Origin: Embleya hyalina
GTDB taxonomy: Bacteria; Actinomycetota; Actinomycetes; Streptomycetales; Streptomycetaceae
Length of the DNA stretch: 64,000 nt
Direction: 5' to 3'
Assembly (NCBI RefSeq): GCF_003967355.1
Contig: NZ_BIFH01000014.1
Span: 248,001-312,000, forward strand
Part shown: positions 8,508-17,067 of the stretch, piece by piece
Layout: each line of letters begins with the position of its first letter
Numbering within the stretch: position 1 is the stretch's first letter
Translations under genes and position numbers: made by a program
Notes under the pieces: generated by a model
What the model was told of the DNA's origin: nothing
The model's database searches: none
Seen by the model: the letters and a program-made list of their open reading frames with translations, nothing else

Positions 8508-9527
8508 ATGACTCCCACCACCAGTCGCGAATGGCACATCCTCGCCCGCCCGAAGGGCTGGCCGAAGGAGGAGGACTTCGCGCTGCGCGAGGTCGAGATC
8601 CCGGAGCTCGCGGACGGACAGATCCTGGTCCGCAACCTGTTCCTGTCCGTCGACCCGGCGATGCGCGGGCGGATGAACGACGTCGCGTCGTACACCCCGC
8701 CCTTCGCGCTGAACCAGCCCATGCAGGGCGGCGCGGTGGGCCGGGTCGTCGCGTCCCGGTCGGACGCCTTCGCGGTCGGTGACGACGTGCAGCACTGGCT
8801 CGGGTGGCGCGAGTACTCGGTGGTCGAGGGCCGGGGGGCCGGGGCGGTCAAGGTGGACCCCGACCTCGCCCCGCTGTCCGCCTACCTCGGCGTGCTGGGA
8901 ATGCCCGGCCTGACCGCCTGGGCGGGCCTGCTCGACATCGCGTCCTTCCGCGAGGGCGACGCGGTGTTCGTCTCCGGCGCGGCCGGCGCGGTGGGCAGTC
9001 AGGTCGGCCAGATCGCCCGGCTCAAGGGTGCCTCGCGGGTGATCGGCAGCGCGGGTTCGGCGGACAAGGTCACCCTGCTCGTGGACGAGTACGGCTTCGA
9101 CGAGGCGTTCGACTACAAGGACGGGCCGGTCGCGGAGCAGTTGGCCCTGGCCGCGCCCGAGGGCATCGACGTCTACTTCGACAACGTCGGGGGCGAGCAC
9201 CTCGAGGCCGCGATCGGCGCGCTGCGCACGCACGGCCGGGTCGCGATGTGCGGCGCGATCGCGCAGTACAACGCCACCGAGCCGACGCCCGCGCCGCGCA
9301 ACCTCGCGTTGTCGATCGGCAAGCGGCTGCGGCTGCAGGGTTTCATCGTGACCGACTCCTTCGGCCGGCGCGACGAGTTCCTGACCGAGGTCGGCGGCTG
9401 GCTGCGGAACGGCGAACTCAAGTATCGCGAGACGGTGGTCGAGGGGATCGAGAACAACCTGTCCGCGCTGCTCGGCATGCTGCGCGGGGAGAACATCGGG
9501 AAGATGGTCGTCGCGCTGCCGGAGTGA
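8508..9527 (+). CDS. NADP-dependent oxidoreductase, MDR superfamily (leukotriene B4 12-hydroxydehydrogenase/CurA-like)
   Basis: A 339-residue cytoplasmic zinc-independent medium-chain reductase that typically reduces the double bond of alpha,beta-unsaturated carbonyls with NADPH. The N-terminus (LARPKGWPKEEDFALREVEIP) and FLSVDPAMRGRM are hallmarks of the CurA/PTGR group, and the nucleotide-binding loop GAAGAVGSQVGQIA lies at about 157-170. Length matches the family. ATG 8508 follows GAGAGAGG. It is the second gene after the MFS pump and ends before a strong bidirectional terminator, so the pair probably forms one MarR-controlled transcript. Confidence 0.9.
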   Translation: MTPTTSREWHILARPKGWPKEEDFALREVEIPELADGQILVRNLFLSVDPAMRGRMNDVASYTPPFALNQPMQGGAVGRVVASRSDAFAVGDDVQHWLGWREYSVVEGRGAGAVKVDPDLAPLSAYLGVLGMPGLTAWAGLLDIASFREGDAVFVSGAAGAVGSQVGQIARLKGASRVIGSAGSADKVTLLVDEYGFDEAFDYKDGPVAEQLALAAPEGIDVYFDNVGGEHLEAAIGALRTHGRVAMCGAIAQYNATEPTPAPRNLALSIGKRLRLQGFIVTDSFGRRDEFLTEVGGWLRNGELKYRETVVEGIENNLSALLGMLRGENIGKMVVALPE

Positions 9528-9607
9528 GCGGGCGGGGTCGTCGGCCGGACCGAGCGGCCGGGGCGGGCGACCGCGGTAACCGGACGCGGTGACCGGACGC
9601 GGACGTG

Positions 9608-9647
9608 CCGAAGGGCCGCGCGTGGGGGTCGACGCGCGGCCCTTCGG
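9608..9647. terminator. Bidirectional terminator hairpin
   Basis: A perfect 16-bp stem (CCGAAGGGCCGCGCGT at 9608-9623 with its complement at 9632-9647) and an 8-base loop, between the convergent reductase and CHRD lipoprotein genes. Confidence 0.85.
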
Positions 9648-9692
9648 GATGGTGCGGGCCGGTGACTCACCCTCGGGGGAGGGGAGTTCGAC

Positions 9693-11141
9693 TCAGCCCA
9701 GGAACAGGTAGTCCGCCTGGTACGGCACCTCCGCCGTCGGCCGGGCGGCCGGGTCGCACGAACCCGTCGGTGCCACACCGCCCCGGGTGTTCAGGCGCAA
9801 TACCTGCGTGGTCGCGGAGAGCAGCGCGTCCGGCCTGCCGGTCTGCGTCGCGTTCAGCACCAGCTCGGGGATGTTGCCGTCGCCGTTGGGCAGTTTGCTC
9901 GCCACCGCGCCGGTGACCGCGCTGCCGTCGGGCGCGACCCACTGCGGCGGGCCGGCCGTCGGGGTCACGAACGTGTGCTTGAGGTCGCCCTGGAGCTTGG
10001 CGGCGACGTCGAGCTGGGTGAACGCGGTGCCGCCGTCCTTGGCCGTGCACTGGTAGATCTGCTTGCCCGCGACCACCGACAGGTTCAGCGCCGGCGACTT
10101 CGGGGTGACCTTTCGGGAGAGCTGCCCGCGCACCGCGCCGCCCGGGAACTCGCCCGTGTGCAGGTTGGTGTAGTAGTTCGCCGGCGTCGCGTTGATCCGT
10201 TCCACCAGCGCCGGGTCGATGCCCTCGACGGTGCCGGCCAGTCCCGTCACCGACTGCGGCAGCCCGGCCTTCGCGTCGAACAGCGGCGCGACCACGTCGC
10301 CGTTGGCCCCGGCCGCCGCCCGATGCAGGTGGCCGAGCGTGGGCGGGGCGATGCCGGTCCAGCCGAACGACCAGTCGATGCAGTTGCCCCACGGGCGGAT
10401 CGAGGTGTCGGCCCGACCGTCCGGGTCGGCGGTCTTCTTGCCCTCGGCGTTCGGCACCTCCTGCTTGCCGGTCGCCTCGGCGGGCAGCGTGCCGGTCTTG
10501 AGCACACTGTTCACGTCGGCCGGTCGGGCCAGCTTGACCAACTGCCCGCGTACCGCGCCGCCGGGGAACTCGCCGGTGTGCACGTTGAAGTACACGCTCG
10601 CCGGGTCGCTCTTGATCCGGTCGAGCAGCCCCGCGTCGGTGACCTTGACGGCGCCGGTGACCGCGGTCGCCGAGTCGGGCAGCGGCGACGCGAAGAAGGG
10701 CACCTTCACCTCGCCGTTCCGCCCCTTGTCGCCCAGGTGCAGGTGGGCCGCGGTGGGCGCGCCGATGCCCTCCCACCGGATGCCGAACGACACCTGGTCG
10801 CCCTTGATCCGGACCAGCGCCGTGCCCTTGCCGTCGGGGTCGCCGACCCGCGCGTTGCCGCCGGGAACCTCGTTGGCCCCGGTCAGGCCCGCGGCGAAGA
10901 ACGTCTCCTCGCCGGCCGCGGGCTCGGCGGCGCCGGTCGTGGTCAGGTCGGAGGCGGGCACGGCGCCGGCGTGGTCGGCGCCGTGGCCGACCGTACCGGG
11001 ATCGTTGGCGCCCTTGGCCGCGGCGGCCGGATCGGGGCGCGTGGCACCCGATCCGGTGTCCGAGGACGAGCAGCCGGCGACGGCGAACACGAGACCGGCG
11101 GCGAGGGCGAGTGCGGGCAGCGGATACCTGCGTGCGGACAT
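9693..11141 (-). CDS. CHRD-domain lipoprotein with C-terminal DUF3455 domain
   Basis: A 482-residue exported lipoprotein. The signal peptide ends at the lipobox VAGC (residues about 20-23), followed by a disordered Ser/Gly/Ala linker. Two CHRD (chordin-type) domains follow, each ending in the characteristic NVHTGEFPGGAVRGQL / NLHTGEFPGGAVRGQL. The last 150 residues match DUF3455 (YQCTAKDGG, GPPQWVAPDGSAV, ending VPYQADYLFLG). CHRD proteins are extracellular and of largely unknown biochemical role. ATG 11141 starts the signal peptide; the longer open frame upstream is not coding. The neighbouring upstream gene encodes another lipoprotein, on the same strand with a 110-base gap. Confidence 0.88.
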   Translation of the reverse strand: MSARRYPLPALALAAGLVFAVAGCSSSDTGSGATRPDPAAAAKGANDPGTVGHGADHAGAVPASDLTTTGAAEPAAGEETFFAAGLTGANEVPGGNARVGDPDGKGTALVRIKGDQVSFGIRWEGIGAPTAAHLHLGDKGRNGEVKVPFFASPLPDSATAVTGAVKVTDAGLLDRIKSDPASVYFNVHTGEFPGGAVRGQLVKLARPADVNSVLKTGTLPAEATGKQEVPNAEGKKTADPDGRADTSIRPWGNCIDWSFGWTGIAPPTLGHLHRAAAGANGDVVAPLFDAKAGLPQSVTGLAGTVEGIDPALVERINATPANYYTNLHTGEFPGGAVRGQLSRKVTPKSPALNLSVVAGKQIYQCTAKDGGTAFTQLDVAAKLQGDLKHTFVTPTAGPPQWVAPDGSAVTGAVASKLPNGDGNIPELVLNATQTGRPDALLSATTQVLRLNTRGGVAPTGSCDPAARPTAEVPYQADYLFLG

Positions 11142-11251
11142 GGCGAGTCTCCCCGAAGACTGGGTTTGGTCGGTTGGATGCGTGCGTAACGCGTGTGGCG
11201 CGTGCCTGATGAGCGGTGCGGGCGGACGTCGGTCCGCACCGCTCGGGTCGA

Positions 11252-11866
11252 TCAGTAGCCGTAGCCGCCACCGCTCGTGGTCGGCGCCTTGCTCGTCTGC
11301 GGTGCGCCGGTCGCGGCCGCGCCCGCCTTCTTGCCGTCGGGGGTCACCGCGAACCAAGTCCCGTTCACGCCCTGGCCCTTGGTGTCGCCGGGCTTGGTGT
11401 CGGGCGCGAAGCGGTACACCGGCCAGCCGGCGATGGTGACCTGGGTGCTGCCGTCGCTGCGGGTGACGCTGCCGACCGCGGACTGGTCGACGCCGGTCAC
11501 GGTGACACCGCCGGTGGCGGTGACCGGGGGCCACTGGGTGGCGCAGGCGCCGTCGCAGTTCGACTTGGACGGCTTGGCGGTGTCCTTGTCGAAGCGGTAC
11601 AGGGTGAATCCGTTGCCGTCGGTCACGATCGGGCCGAGTTTGGCGTCGGTGCCGGCCTTCAGGACGGCCTTGCCACCGTTCGCGGTCCCGGGCGTACCGG
11701 CGGTGCCGGGCGCGCTCGGTGCGGACTGCGCCGGCTGCGTGGCGGCCGGCGGGGTGGTGCCGGTGGACGTGTCGCTCTTCGAGTCGCTGCCACAGGCGGA
11801 CAGACCGAGCCCGAGCGCACCGGCGATGGCGACCGCGGCGAGGCCGCGCGTGCTGAAGACAGACAT
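11252..11866 (-). CDS. Lipoprotein of the lipoprotein_15 (PF03640) secreted-repeat family
   Basis: A 204-residue lipoprotein: signal peptide with lipobox LSAC near residues 22-25, a Thr/Ala/Pro/Gly spacer, then two copies of the PF03640 repeat (GPIVTDGNGFTLYRFDKD and the later TIAGWPVYRFAPD), with the CDGACATQWPP segment that usually carries the conserved cysteines. The tail is rich in Ser/Thr/Gly. Start ATG 11866 follows GGGGG. These proteins are often under ECF sigma factor control and sit at the cell envelope; function is unknown. It may be co-transcribed with the CHRD lipoprotein downstream. Confidence 0.88.
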   Translation of the reverse strand: MSVFSTRGLAAVAIAGALGLGLSACGSDSKSDTSTGTTPPAATQPAQSAPSAPGTAGTPGTANGGKAVLKAGTDAKLGPIVTDGNGFTLYRFDKDTAKPSKSNCDGACATQWPPVTATGGVTVTGVDQSAVGSVTRSDGSTQVTIAGWPVYRFAPDTKPGDTKGQGVNGTWFAVTPDGKKAGAAATGAPQTSKAPTTSGGGYGY

Positions 11867-11989
11867 GGTGAACCCCCGGAAAAGATCGATGAATGAGTCG
11901 AACTGCCATACGGGGAACGGAAGAAGTCGGATCCGTTCCCGGGCGGTCGACCGGTGCGCTGCCGGTCGGTGGTGCGTCGACATCCAGCA

Positions 11990-12016
11990 GTACGGGGGAG
12001 GGGTCGAAGAGGGTTC
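11990..12016 (-). promoter_or_regulatory. Possible ECF-sigma-type promoter for the lipoprotein gene
   Basis: On the minus strand GAACC (12016-12012), a 17-base spacer and CGTAC (11994-11990), about 120 bases before the lipoprotein start. The GAACC half resembles actinobacterial ECF -35 elements. This is only a motif match. Confidence 0.3.
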
Positions 12017-12062
12017 AACGGTCGGGAAAGTTTTTTTCGACGGATCCCGACCGGACCCGGAA

Positions 12063-12092
12063 CGGCCCCGGCGAGAATCCTCGCCGGGGCCG
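12063..12092 (-). terminator. Terminator after the zinc-ribbon SDR gene
   Basis: A perfect 13-bp stem (CGGCCCCGGCGAG with its complement) and an AATC/GATT tetraloop, 20 bases downstream of the SDR stop codon on the minus strand. Confidence 0.8.
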
Positions 12093-12111
12093 AAAAGCGC
12101 AGGTCGGCGGC

Positions 12112-13581
12112 CTACCAGGCGGCCGGCGCGTAGTCCTTGAGGAAGCAGCCGTACAGGTCCTCGCCGGCCTCGCCGCGCACGATCGGGTCGTAGACCCGGG
12201 CCGCGCCGTCGACCAGGTCGAGCGGCGCGTGGAAGCCCTCGTCGGCCAGACGCATCTTCTGCGGGTGCGGGCGCTCGTCGGTGATCCAGCCGGTGTCCAC
12301 GGCGGTCATCAGGATGCCGTCGGACAACATCTCCTCGGCGCTGGTGCGGGTCAGCATGTTCAACGCTGCCTTGGCCATGTTGGTGTGCGGGTGGCCGGGG
12401 CCCTTGTAGCCGCGGCTGAACTGGCCCTCCATCGCGGACACGTTGACCACGTACTTCCGGCGCGCCTTCGCCGCCGCCATCGCCGGACGCAGCCGGCTGA
12501 CCAGGACGAACGGCGCGGTCACGTTGCAGAGTTGCACTTCGAGCAGCTCGACCGGGTCCACCTCGTGCACGCGCTGCACCCAGCTGTTGACCGGGTCCAG
12601 GTCGGGGACCAGGCCGCCGGCGTCGATCGCCGTGCCGGTCTCGATCCGGGCGGGCGAGGCCGAGCCGCTGGTCAGCGCGAGCGCGGTGAGCGCCTGCGGG
12701 GTCAGCGCCTGGTCGTCGCCGCGGGACTGGCCGGGCAGCAGTACATGGCCGCTGCCGCCGACGTGGCCGAACGACACCATCTCCGGCAACTCGCCGGCGG
12801 GCAGCGGCGCGGCCTCGGCGGCGGCCAGGGCCGCGTACGCCTGCGGGGTCCGGCGTACCGTCTGCGCGGCGTTGTTGATCAGGATGTCCAGCGGCCCCGC
12901 CTCGGCCACCGAATCGGCCAGCGCGACCACCTGGGCCGGGTCGCGCAGGTCTATCCCGGCGATCTTGAGCCGGTGCAGCCAGTCGGCGCTGTCCGGCATC
13001 GCGGCGAAGCGGCGGATCGCGTCGTTGGGGAAGCGGGTGGTGATCGTGGTGTGCGCGCCGTCGCGCAGCAGGCGCAGCGCGATGTACATGCCGATCTTGG
13101 CCCGGCCGCCGGTGAGCAGCGCCCGGCGGCCGGTCAGGTCGGTGCGCTGGTCGCGGCGGGCCCGGTTGAACGCGGCGCACTCCGGACACAGCTGGTGGTA
13201 GAACGCGTCCACCTCGCGGTAGCGCTTCTTGCAGATGTAGCAGGCCCGCGCGCGCTCCAGGACACCGGCGATCTCGGTGGTGGTGACCGTGGTCAGCGCG
13301 ATCCCCAGCGTCTCGTCGTCGATTCGCCCCGGCGCGCCGGTCGCGGTCGCGGCGGTGACCGCCTCGTCGTTGGCGAGCACCCGGTCCCGACGCTCCTTGC
13401 GGCGGCGCTCCTTGACGCTCTTGTAGATCGCGGCCGTGGCCCGACGGATCCGCACCGCGTCCGGGTGCTCGACGTCGAGGTCCTCCACCTCGGCGAGCAC
13501 GCTCAGGCACAACTCCATACGCGCGGGGTCGATCCCCTCCGCCACGCCCGTATCCGCCTGAATCTCGCTACTCGCTGTCAT
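12112..13581 (-). CDS. SDR-family protein with N-terminal zinc-ribbon and altered catalytic motifs
   Basis: A 489-residue protein. Residues 1-105 are helical and charged (KSVKERRRKERRDRVL). Residues about 113-134 hold CYIC and CPEC, a likely zinc-binding pair. From about 145 a Rossmann SDR domain follows: LLTGGRAKIG in place of the usual TGxxxGxG, NNAA in place of NNAG, and TNMAK where YxxxK is expected, so the catalytic tyrosine is replaced by threonine. Classical dehydrogenase activity is therefore doubtful. The start was set at ATG 13581 because the protein-like sequence begins there. It stands alone with its own terminator. Homologues exist in actinomycetes as SDR proteins of unknown role. 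Confidence 0.75.
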   Translation of the reverse strand: MTASSEIQADTGVAEGIDPARMELCLSVLAEVEDLDVEHPDAVRIRRATAAIYKSVKERRRKERRDRVLANDEAVTAATATGAPGRIDDETLGIALTTVTTTEIAGVLERARACYICKKRYREVDAFYHQLCPECAAFNRARRDQRTDLTGRRALLTGGRAKIGMYIALRLLRDGAHTTITTRFPNDAIRRFAAMPDSADWLHRLKIAGIDLRDPAQVVALADSVAEAGPLDILINNAAQTVRRTPQAYAALAAAEAAPLPAGELPEMVSFGHVGGSGHVLLPGQSRGDDQALTPQALTALALTSGSASPARIETGTAIDAGGLVPDLDPVNSWVQRVHEVDPVELLEVQLCNVTAPFVLVSRLRPAMAAAKARRKYVVNVSAMEGQFSRGYKGPGHPHTNMAKAALNMLTRTSAEEMLSDGILMTAVDTGWITDERPHPQKMRLADEGFHAPLDLVDGAARVYDPIVRGEAGEDLYGCFLKDYAPAAW

Positions 13582-13766
13582 CGCCGTTGCCGTTTCCTGT
13601 GCTCGCCGGTGCCACAAAACCCCGGCGGAACTCTACGTCGTGCCGACACGTGGGCCAATTTTCACAAGGTCGGGTGGTCCGGCGGTCGCACGGCGGTTGG
13701 GGCGTGGCGGGTGGGCGGTCGGTGCGGTCGGGCTCGGCTCGTGTGCCTCGCGGGCCCGCCCCGGCG

Positions 13767-14198
13767 TCAGGCGCCCTGCGCGTAGCCCTGGGCGACGTGC
13801 TCCAGCCACCACTGCGGTGCGGCGTTCATGAGCGTGCCGAAGTCCCAGTAGTCGTGCCAGCGCACGATCAGTCCGTCGCGGAACTCGTGCACGGACACGA
13901 ACGGCAGCACCACCCGCTCGCCGGTCTTCCAGTGCCACTCCTCGGCGTGCTCGGTCACCACGAGGTTGCCCTCGGCGACGGTGCTCTTGTGGTGGTGGAT
14001 GTAGCCGGTGAGCATGTCCAGGCCGAGTCGCAGTCGGGCCTCGATCGCCACCGGGCCGGTCGCGCCGGGCCCGGGCGCGGCGACGTCCGTGTAGTGGCCG
14101 TCGGCGGCGAAGCAGGCCGCGACCTTGGCGAAATCCCGGGCGTACAGGTCCTGCCAGAACTGTTCGATCAGCCGCTTGTTCGCGGTCGCGTCACTCAT
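13767..14198 (-). CDS. SnoaL-like / NTF2-fold protein
   Basis: A 143-residue cone-shaped alpha+beta barrel protein of the NTF2-like/SnoaL superfamily, which includes polyketide cyclases, limonene-epoxide hydrolases and many proteins without known activity. The sequence has the standard N-terminal helix (IEQFWQDLYARDFAKVAACFAADGHYTD) and the strand pattern LIVRWHDYWDFGTLM near the C-terminus, the part that in this fold often holds the Asp/Trp lining of the pocket. No polyketide genes are nearby, so a stand-alone small-molecule or detoxification role is as likely. There is no clear ribosome site before ATG 14198, which could be leaderless. Confidence 0.82.
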   Translation of the reverse strand: MSDATANKRLIEQFWQDLYARDFAKVAACFAADGHYTDVAAPGPGATGPVAIEARLRLGLDMLTGYIHHHKSTVAEGNLVVTEHAEEWHWKTGERVVLPFVSVHEFRDGLIVRWHDYWDFGTLMNAAPQWWLEHVAQGYAQGA

Positions 14199-14343
14199 GG
14201 CGCGAACACTATGTACGCGCGCCGAAACTGAACAGAGGCAAGGTTTCTTTCCGGCCGGGGCCGGCCCGGCCGTGCGGCACAGGCCTCCACCGCCGCGACG
14301 TCGGTCGCGGTGACCCGGGTGCGAAACGCCGCCCGGTGGCCGC

Positions 14344-14889
14344 TCAGGGGCGATCGAGCAGGAGCACGGTCAGCAGCGGCGCGTTCGGCCAGGCCGGGCG
14401 CAGGTCGCAGAGCACGTGGTAGCCCCAGCGTTCGTACAGGGCCAACACCCTGGGGTGGCTCGGGTCGACCAACAGCGTCACCCGCTGCTCGGTGCGGGCG
14501 GACAGCAGCCGGTCGTGGATCGCCCGCGCCGCGCCCGAGCCCCGCCACGGTTCGCGCACCATCAACTCGTTGAGCGCGAAGGTACGCCGTCCGTCCTCCT
14601 CGATGTCCACCGCCGGCACCGGCTCGGTCAGCCCGATCCACCAGCGCGCGCCGGGCTGGAGGGTGTAGCCGAACGCGTAGCCGACCGGGATGTCCCGACT
14701 CCACCCGACCACACACTCGAACCCCGGCGAGGCGGCGTACGCGGCCAGCCGTTCGGCGAAGGTGTCCACCGACTGGAACGGCTGCGCCAACTCGGCCGCG
14801 TACACCTCGGCGTAGACGTCGAGCAGCACCTTCCGGATCTCGTCGAGGTCACCGCCGCGGTGGTGGGTCAGCTCGATCTCGGTCGCCAC
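14344..14889 (-). CDS. GNAT family N-acetyltransferase
   Basis: A 181-residue acetyl-CoA-dependent acyltransferase. The core includes the beta-4 strand FALNELMVREPWRGSGAAR, with the R/Q-x-x-G-x-A-type pyrophosphate loop written WRGSGAA, and the C-terminal ALYERWGYHVL typical of GNAT folds. Substrate unknown. GTG 14889 is preceded by GGAGGAAGC, a very good ribosome site. It lies upstream of the NTF2-like gene on the same strand with a 145-base gap. Confidence 0.87.
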   Translation of the reverse strand: MATEIELTHHRGGDLDEIRKVLLDVYAEVYAAELAQPFQSVDTFAERLAAYAASPGFECVVGWSRDIPVGYAFGYTLQPGARWWIGLTEPVPAVDIEEDGRRTFALNELMVREPWRGSGAARAIHDRLLSARTEQRVTLLVDPSHPRVLALYERWGYHVLCDLRPAWPNAPLLTVLLLDRP

Positions 14890-15043
14890 GCTTCCTCCCG
14901 GTGGGGGTGATCCGTTCCCGAGAGGGGACTTTCCCCGGGCCGCGCCGCACCACGCCCGTGCCGTGATCCTGATGGACCGTCAAAAGCCGTTCCGGGGCGA
15001 GAAATACTCGACGCGGGCGGGCCGGTCGTGATCCCCTGCTCGG

Positions 15044-16522
15044 ATGGCTGACCCCCTCCACGAACGTGACCTCGCCCGACCCGCCCTCGACCTGGTGGCC
15101 GGGGCCGCCGGACGCTACCTGGAGGCGCTGCCCGACTTGCCGGTCCGTGATCCGGCCGCCGACGTGGTGTTCGACCGGCTGGGCGGGCCGCTGCCCGAGC
15201 GCGGCGACGGCACCCTGGCCAGTATCGAGGAACTGCTCGACATCGGTACGCGCGGTGCGATCCAGTCCTCGGGACCCCGGTTCTTCCACCTCGTCGTGGG
15301 CGGGGCCACCCCCGCCGCGCAGGCCGGCGACTGGGTGACCGGGCTGCTCGACCAGCCGGCGGGCCTGTGGATCGGGTCGCCGCTGGCGACCGAGGCCGAG
15401 ACGGTGGTGCTCGGTTGGCTCAAGGACCTGTTCGGGTTGCCCGACACGTACGGCGGAGTACTCACGCCCAGCGCCACCTTCGCCAACCTCACCGCGCTCG
15501 CCTGCGCGCGCCACTGGTGGGCCGCGCGGCACGGCGTGGACGTCGCCGCCGACGGGCTGGCCGGGTTGCCGACCATGCCGGTCCTCGCGAGCGGCTACGT
15601 ACATCCCAGCAATCGCAAGGCACTGCAGATCCTGGGCTGTGGGCGGGACACGATCCGGATCTGCGCGCGCGACGACGCCGGTCGGGTGGACATCGACGCG
15701 ATGGAGCGGGCGCTGATCGAGATCGACGGGCCCGCGGTGCTGATCGCCTCGGCGGGCGAGGTGAACACCGGCGACTTCGACCCGATCGACGCGCTCGCCG
15801 ACCTGGCCCGACGCTACGGCGCCTGGCTGCATGTGGACGGCGCCTTCGGGCTGTTCGCCGGCGTCTCGCCCCGACTGGCCCACCTGGTGCACGGCGTCGA
15901 GCGGGCGCACTCGGTGGCCGCGGACGGGCACAAGTGGCTGAACGTGCCGTACGAGAGCGGCTTCGTGTTCGTGCGCGACGCCGAGATGCTCGGCCGGGCG
16001 TTCGGGTCCTGGAACGCCCCCTACCTGCCGGAGGCCGGGGACACGCATCTCGACTACAACCGGCTCGGGCCCGAATCCTCGCGCCGCGCCCGGGCGTTGC
16101 CGATCTGGGCCACGCTGCGCGCCTACGGCCGGTCCGGCTACCGGGAGATGATCGAACGCCACCACGACCTCGCCCGCCGACTCGGCGAGTTGGTCGAGGA
16201 GGCACCCGAGTTGGAACTGCTCGCACCGGTGAGGCTGTGCGTGGTGTGCTTCCGGTACCGACCGGCCGAGTCGGGCCCGGACGCGCGCACCGAGGCCGAA
16301 CTGGACGCGTTGAACCGGCGCCTCGGGGCCGAGTTGAACGCGGACGGCCGGGTGTACGTGGGCACCACCGTGTACCGGGGGCGGGTGGCGCTGCGCCCGG
16401 CGATCGTGAATTGGCGGACGTCGGCGGCCGATATCGATCTGCTCGCGGCCGTGGTGCGGGAGATCGGCGCCCGGGTGGCGGCCGAGCCGCGCGACGGGGC
16501 ACCCGCGGCCGGCGACTCGTAG
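15044..16522 (+). CDS. Pyridoxal-5'-phosphate-dependent group II decarboxylase
   Basis: A 492-residue fold-type I PLP enzyme of the aromatic-L-amino-acid/glutamate decarboxylase group, which removes the carboxyl of an amino acid to give an amine. Key features: GGVLTPSATFANLTAL near residues 144-159 (PLP phosphate region), LHVDGAFGLFAG near 265 where the Asp pairs with the pyridine nitrogen, and HKWLNVPYESG near 300, with the Lys that forms the Schiff base. Length matches the family. Substrate cannot be read from sequence. ATG 15044 has no strong ribosome site. It is flanked by unrelated genes, divergent from the GNAT gene. Confidence 0.9.
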   Translation: MADPLHERDLARPALDLVAGAAGRYLEALPDLPVRDPAADVVFDRLGGPLPERGDGTLASIEELLDIGTRGAIQSSGPRFFHLVVGGATPAAQAGDWVTGLLDQPAGLWIGSPLATEAETVVLGWLKDLFGLPDTYGGVLTPSATFANLTALACARHWWAARHGVDVAADGLAGLPTMPVLASGYVHPSNRKALQILGCGRDTIRICARDDAGRVDIDAMERALIEIDGPAVLIASAGEVNTGDFDPIDALADLARRYGAWLHVDGAFGLFAGVSPRLAHLVHGVERAHSVAADGHKWLNVPYESGFVFVRDAEMLGRAFGSWNAPYLPEAGDTHLDYNRLGPESSRRARALPIWATLRAYGRSGYREMIERHHDLARRLGELVEEAPELELLAPVRLCVVCFRYRPAESGPDARTEAELDALNRRLGAELNADGRVYVGTTVYRGRVALRPAIVNWRTSAADIDLLAAVVREIGARVAAEPRDGAPAAGDS

Positions 16523-16709
16523 CGCCGCGCGGGTCGGTCGCGGCGATCCGGATCCGATGTCGAAACGATTCCGCGTAGGGGTCCGGGTGGGCGAACGGGG
16601 GGAGTACTTTGAGGAGACCGAGGGCACCTCGTATGCCGTTTGTCCGTGATGGCGCCGTCCGCGGCGGTTCGGGCATTCGAGCACCAGGCCGACCGGAGGA
16701 TTCGAACGC

Positions 16710-16982
16710 ATGTACTCACAGCACTCGATCGCGGGACACCGCCGAAGCCCCCGCCCCACGGTCGAGATGACCTACGGCCTGGCCTGCACGATGTGCGGCC
16801 ACGATCTGCGCGCCCCCGCCGACAAGCCGGCGCCCGACGCGGTACCGGTCGGCCACGTCGAGGAGCGGCAGACCTTCGCCTGTCGAGGGGTGTGCGCGCG
16901 TCTGGCGAGCGGTTCGGCCGACGGCATCGCCGAGGAGCCGGTGTCCCTGGCGGAGCGGATCGCGGCGTTCCCCACGGCCTGA
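16710..16982 (+). CDS. Small hypothetical protein with CxxC motif
   Basis: A 90-residue protein I do not recognise. It begins with ATG 16710 preceded by GGAGG nine bases upstream, which is good evidence that it is translated. It contains CTMCG at about residues 26-30 and a further CRGVC at about 58-62, together a possible four-cysteine zinc site (C-x2-C ... C-x3-C). There is no signal peptide. It is convergent with the ku gene after an 85-base gap that contains short GGGTGCC/GGGTGTC tandem repeats. Confidence 0.65.
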   Translation: MYSQHSIAGHRRSPRPTVEMTYGLACTMCGHDLRAPADKPAPDAVPVGHVEERQTFACRGVCARLASGSADGIAEEPVSLAERIAAFPTA

Positions 16983-17067
16983 GCGCACCCGCCGGCGTCG
17001 CGGCTCGCCGGGTGCCGGGTGTCGGGTGCCGGGTTCCGTGGTGTGGGGTGTCCCGGGCGGGCGCCGG

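Noticed and set aside
16983-17067. GGGTGCC/GGGTGTC repeats as a possible CRISPR or regulatory array
   Set aside because: The units are only 7 bases, irregular, without spacers, in an 85-base gap between convergent genes; simple-sequence drift is more likely.
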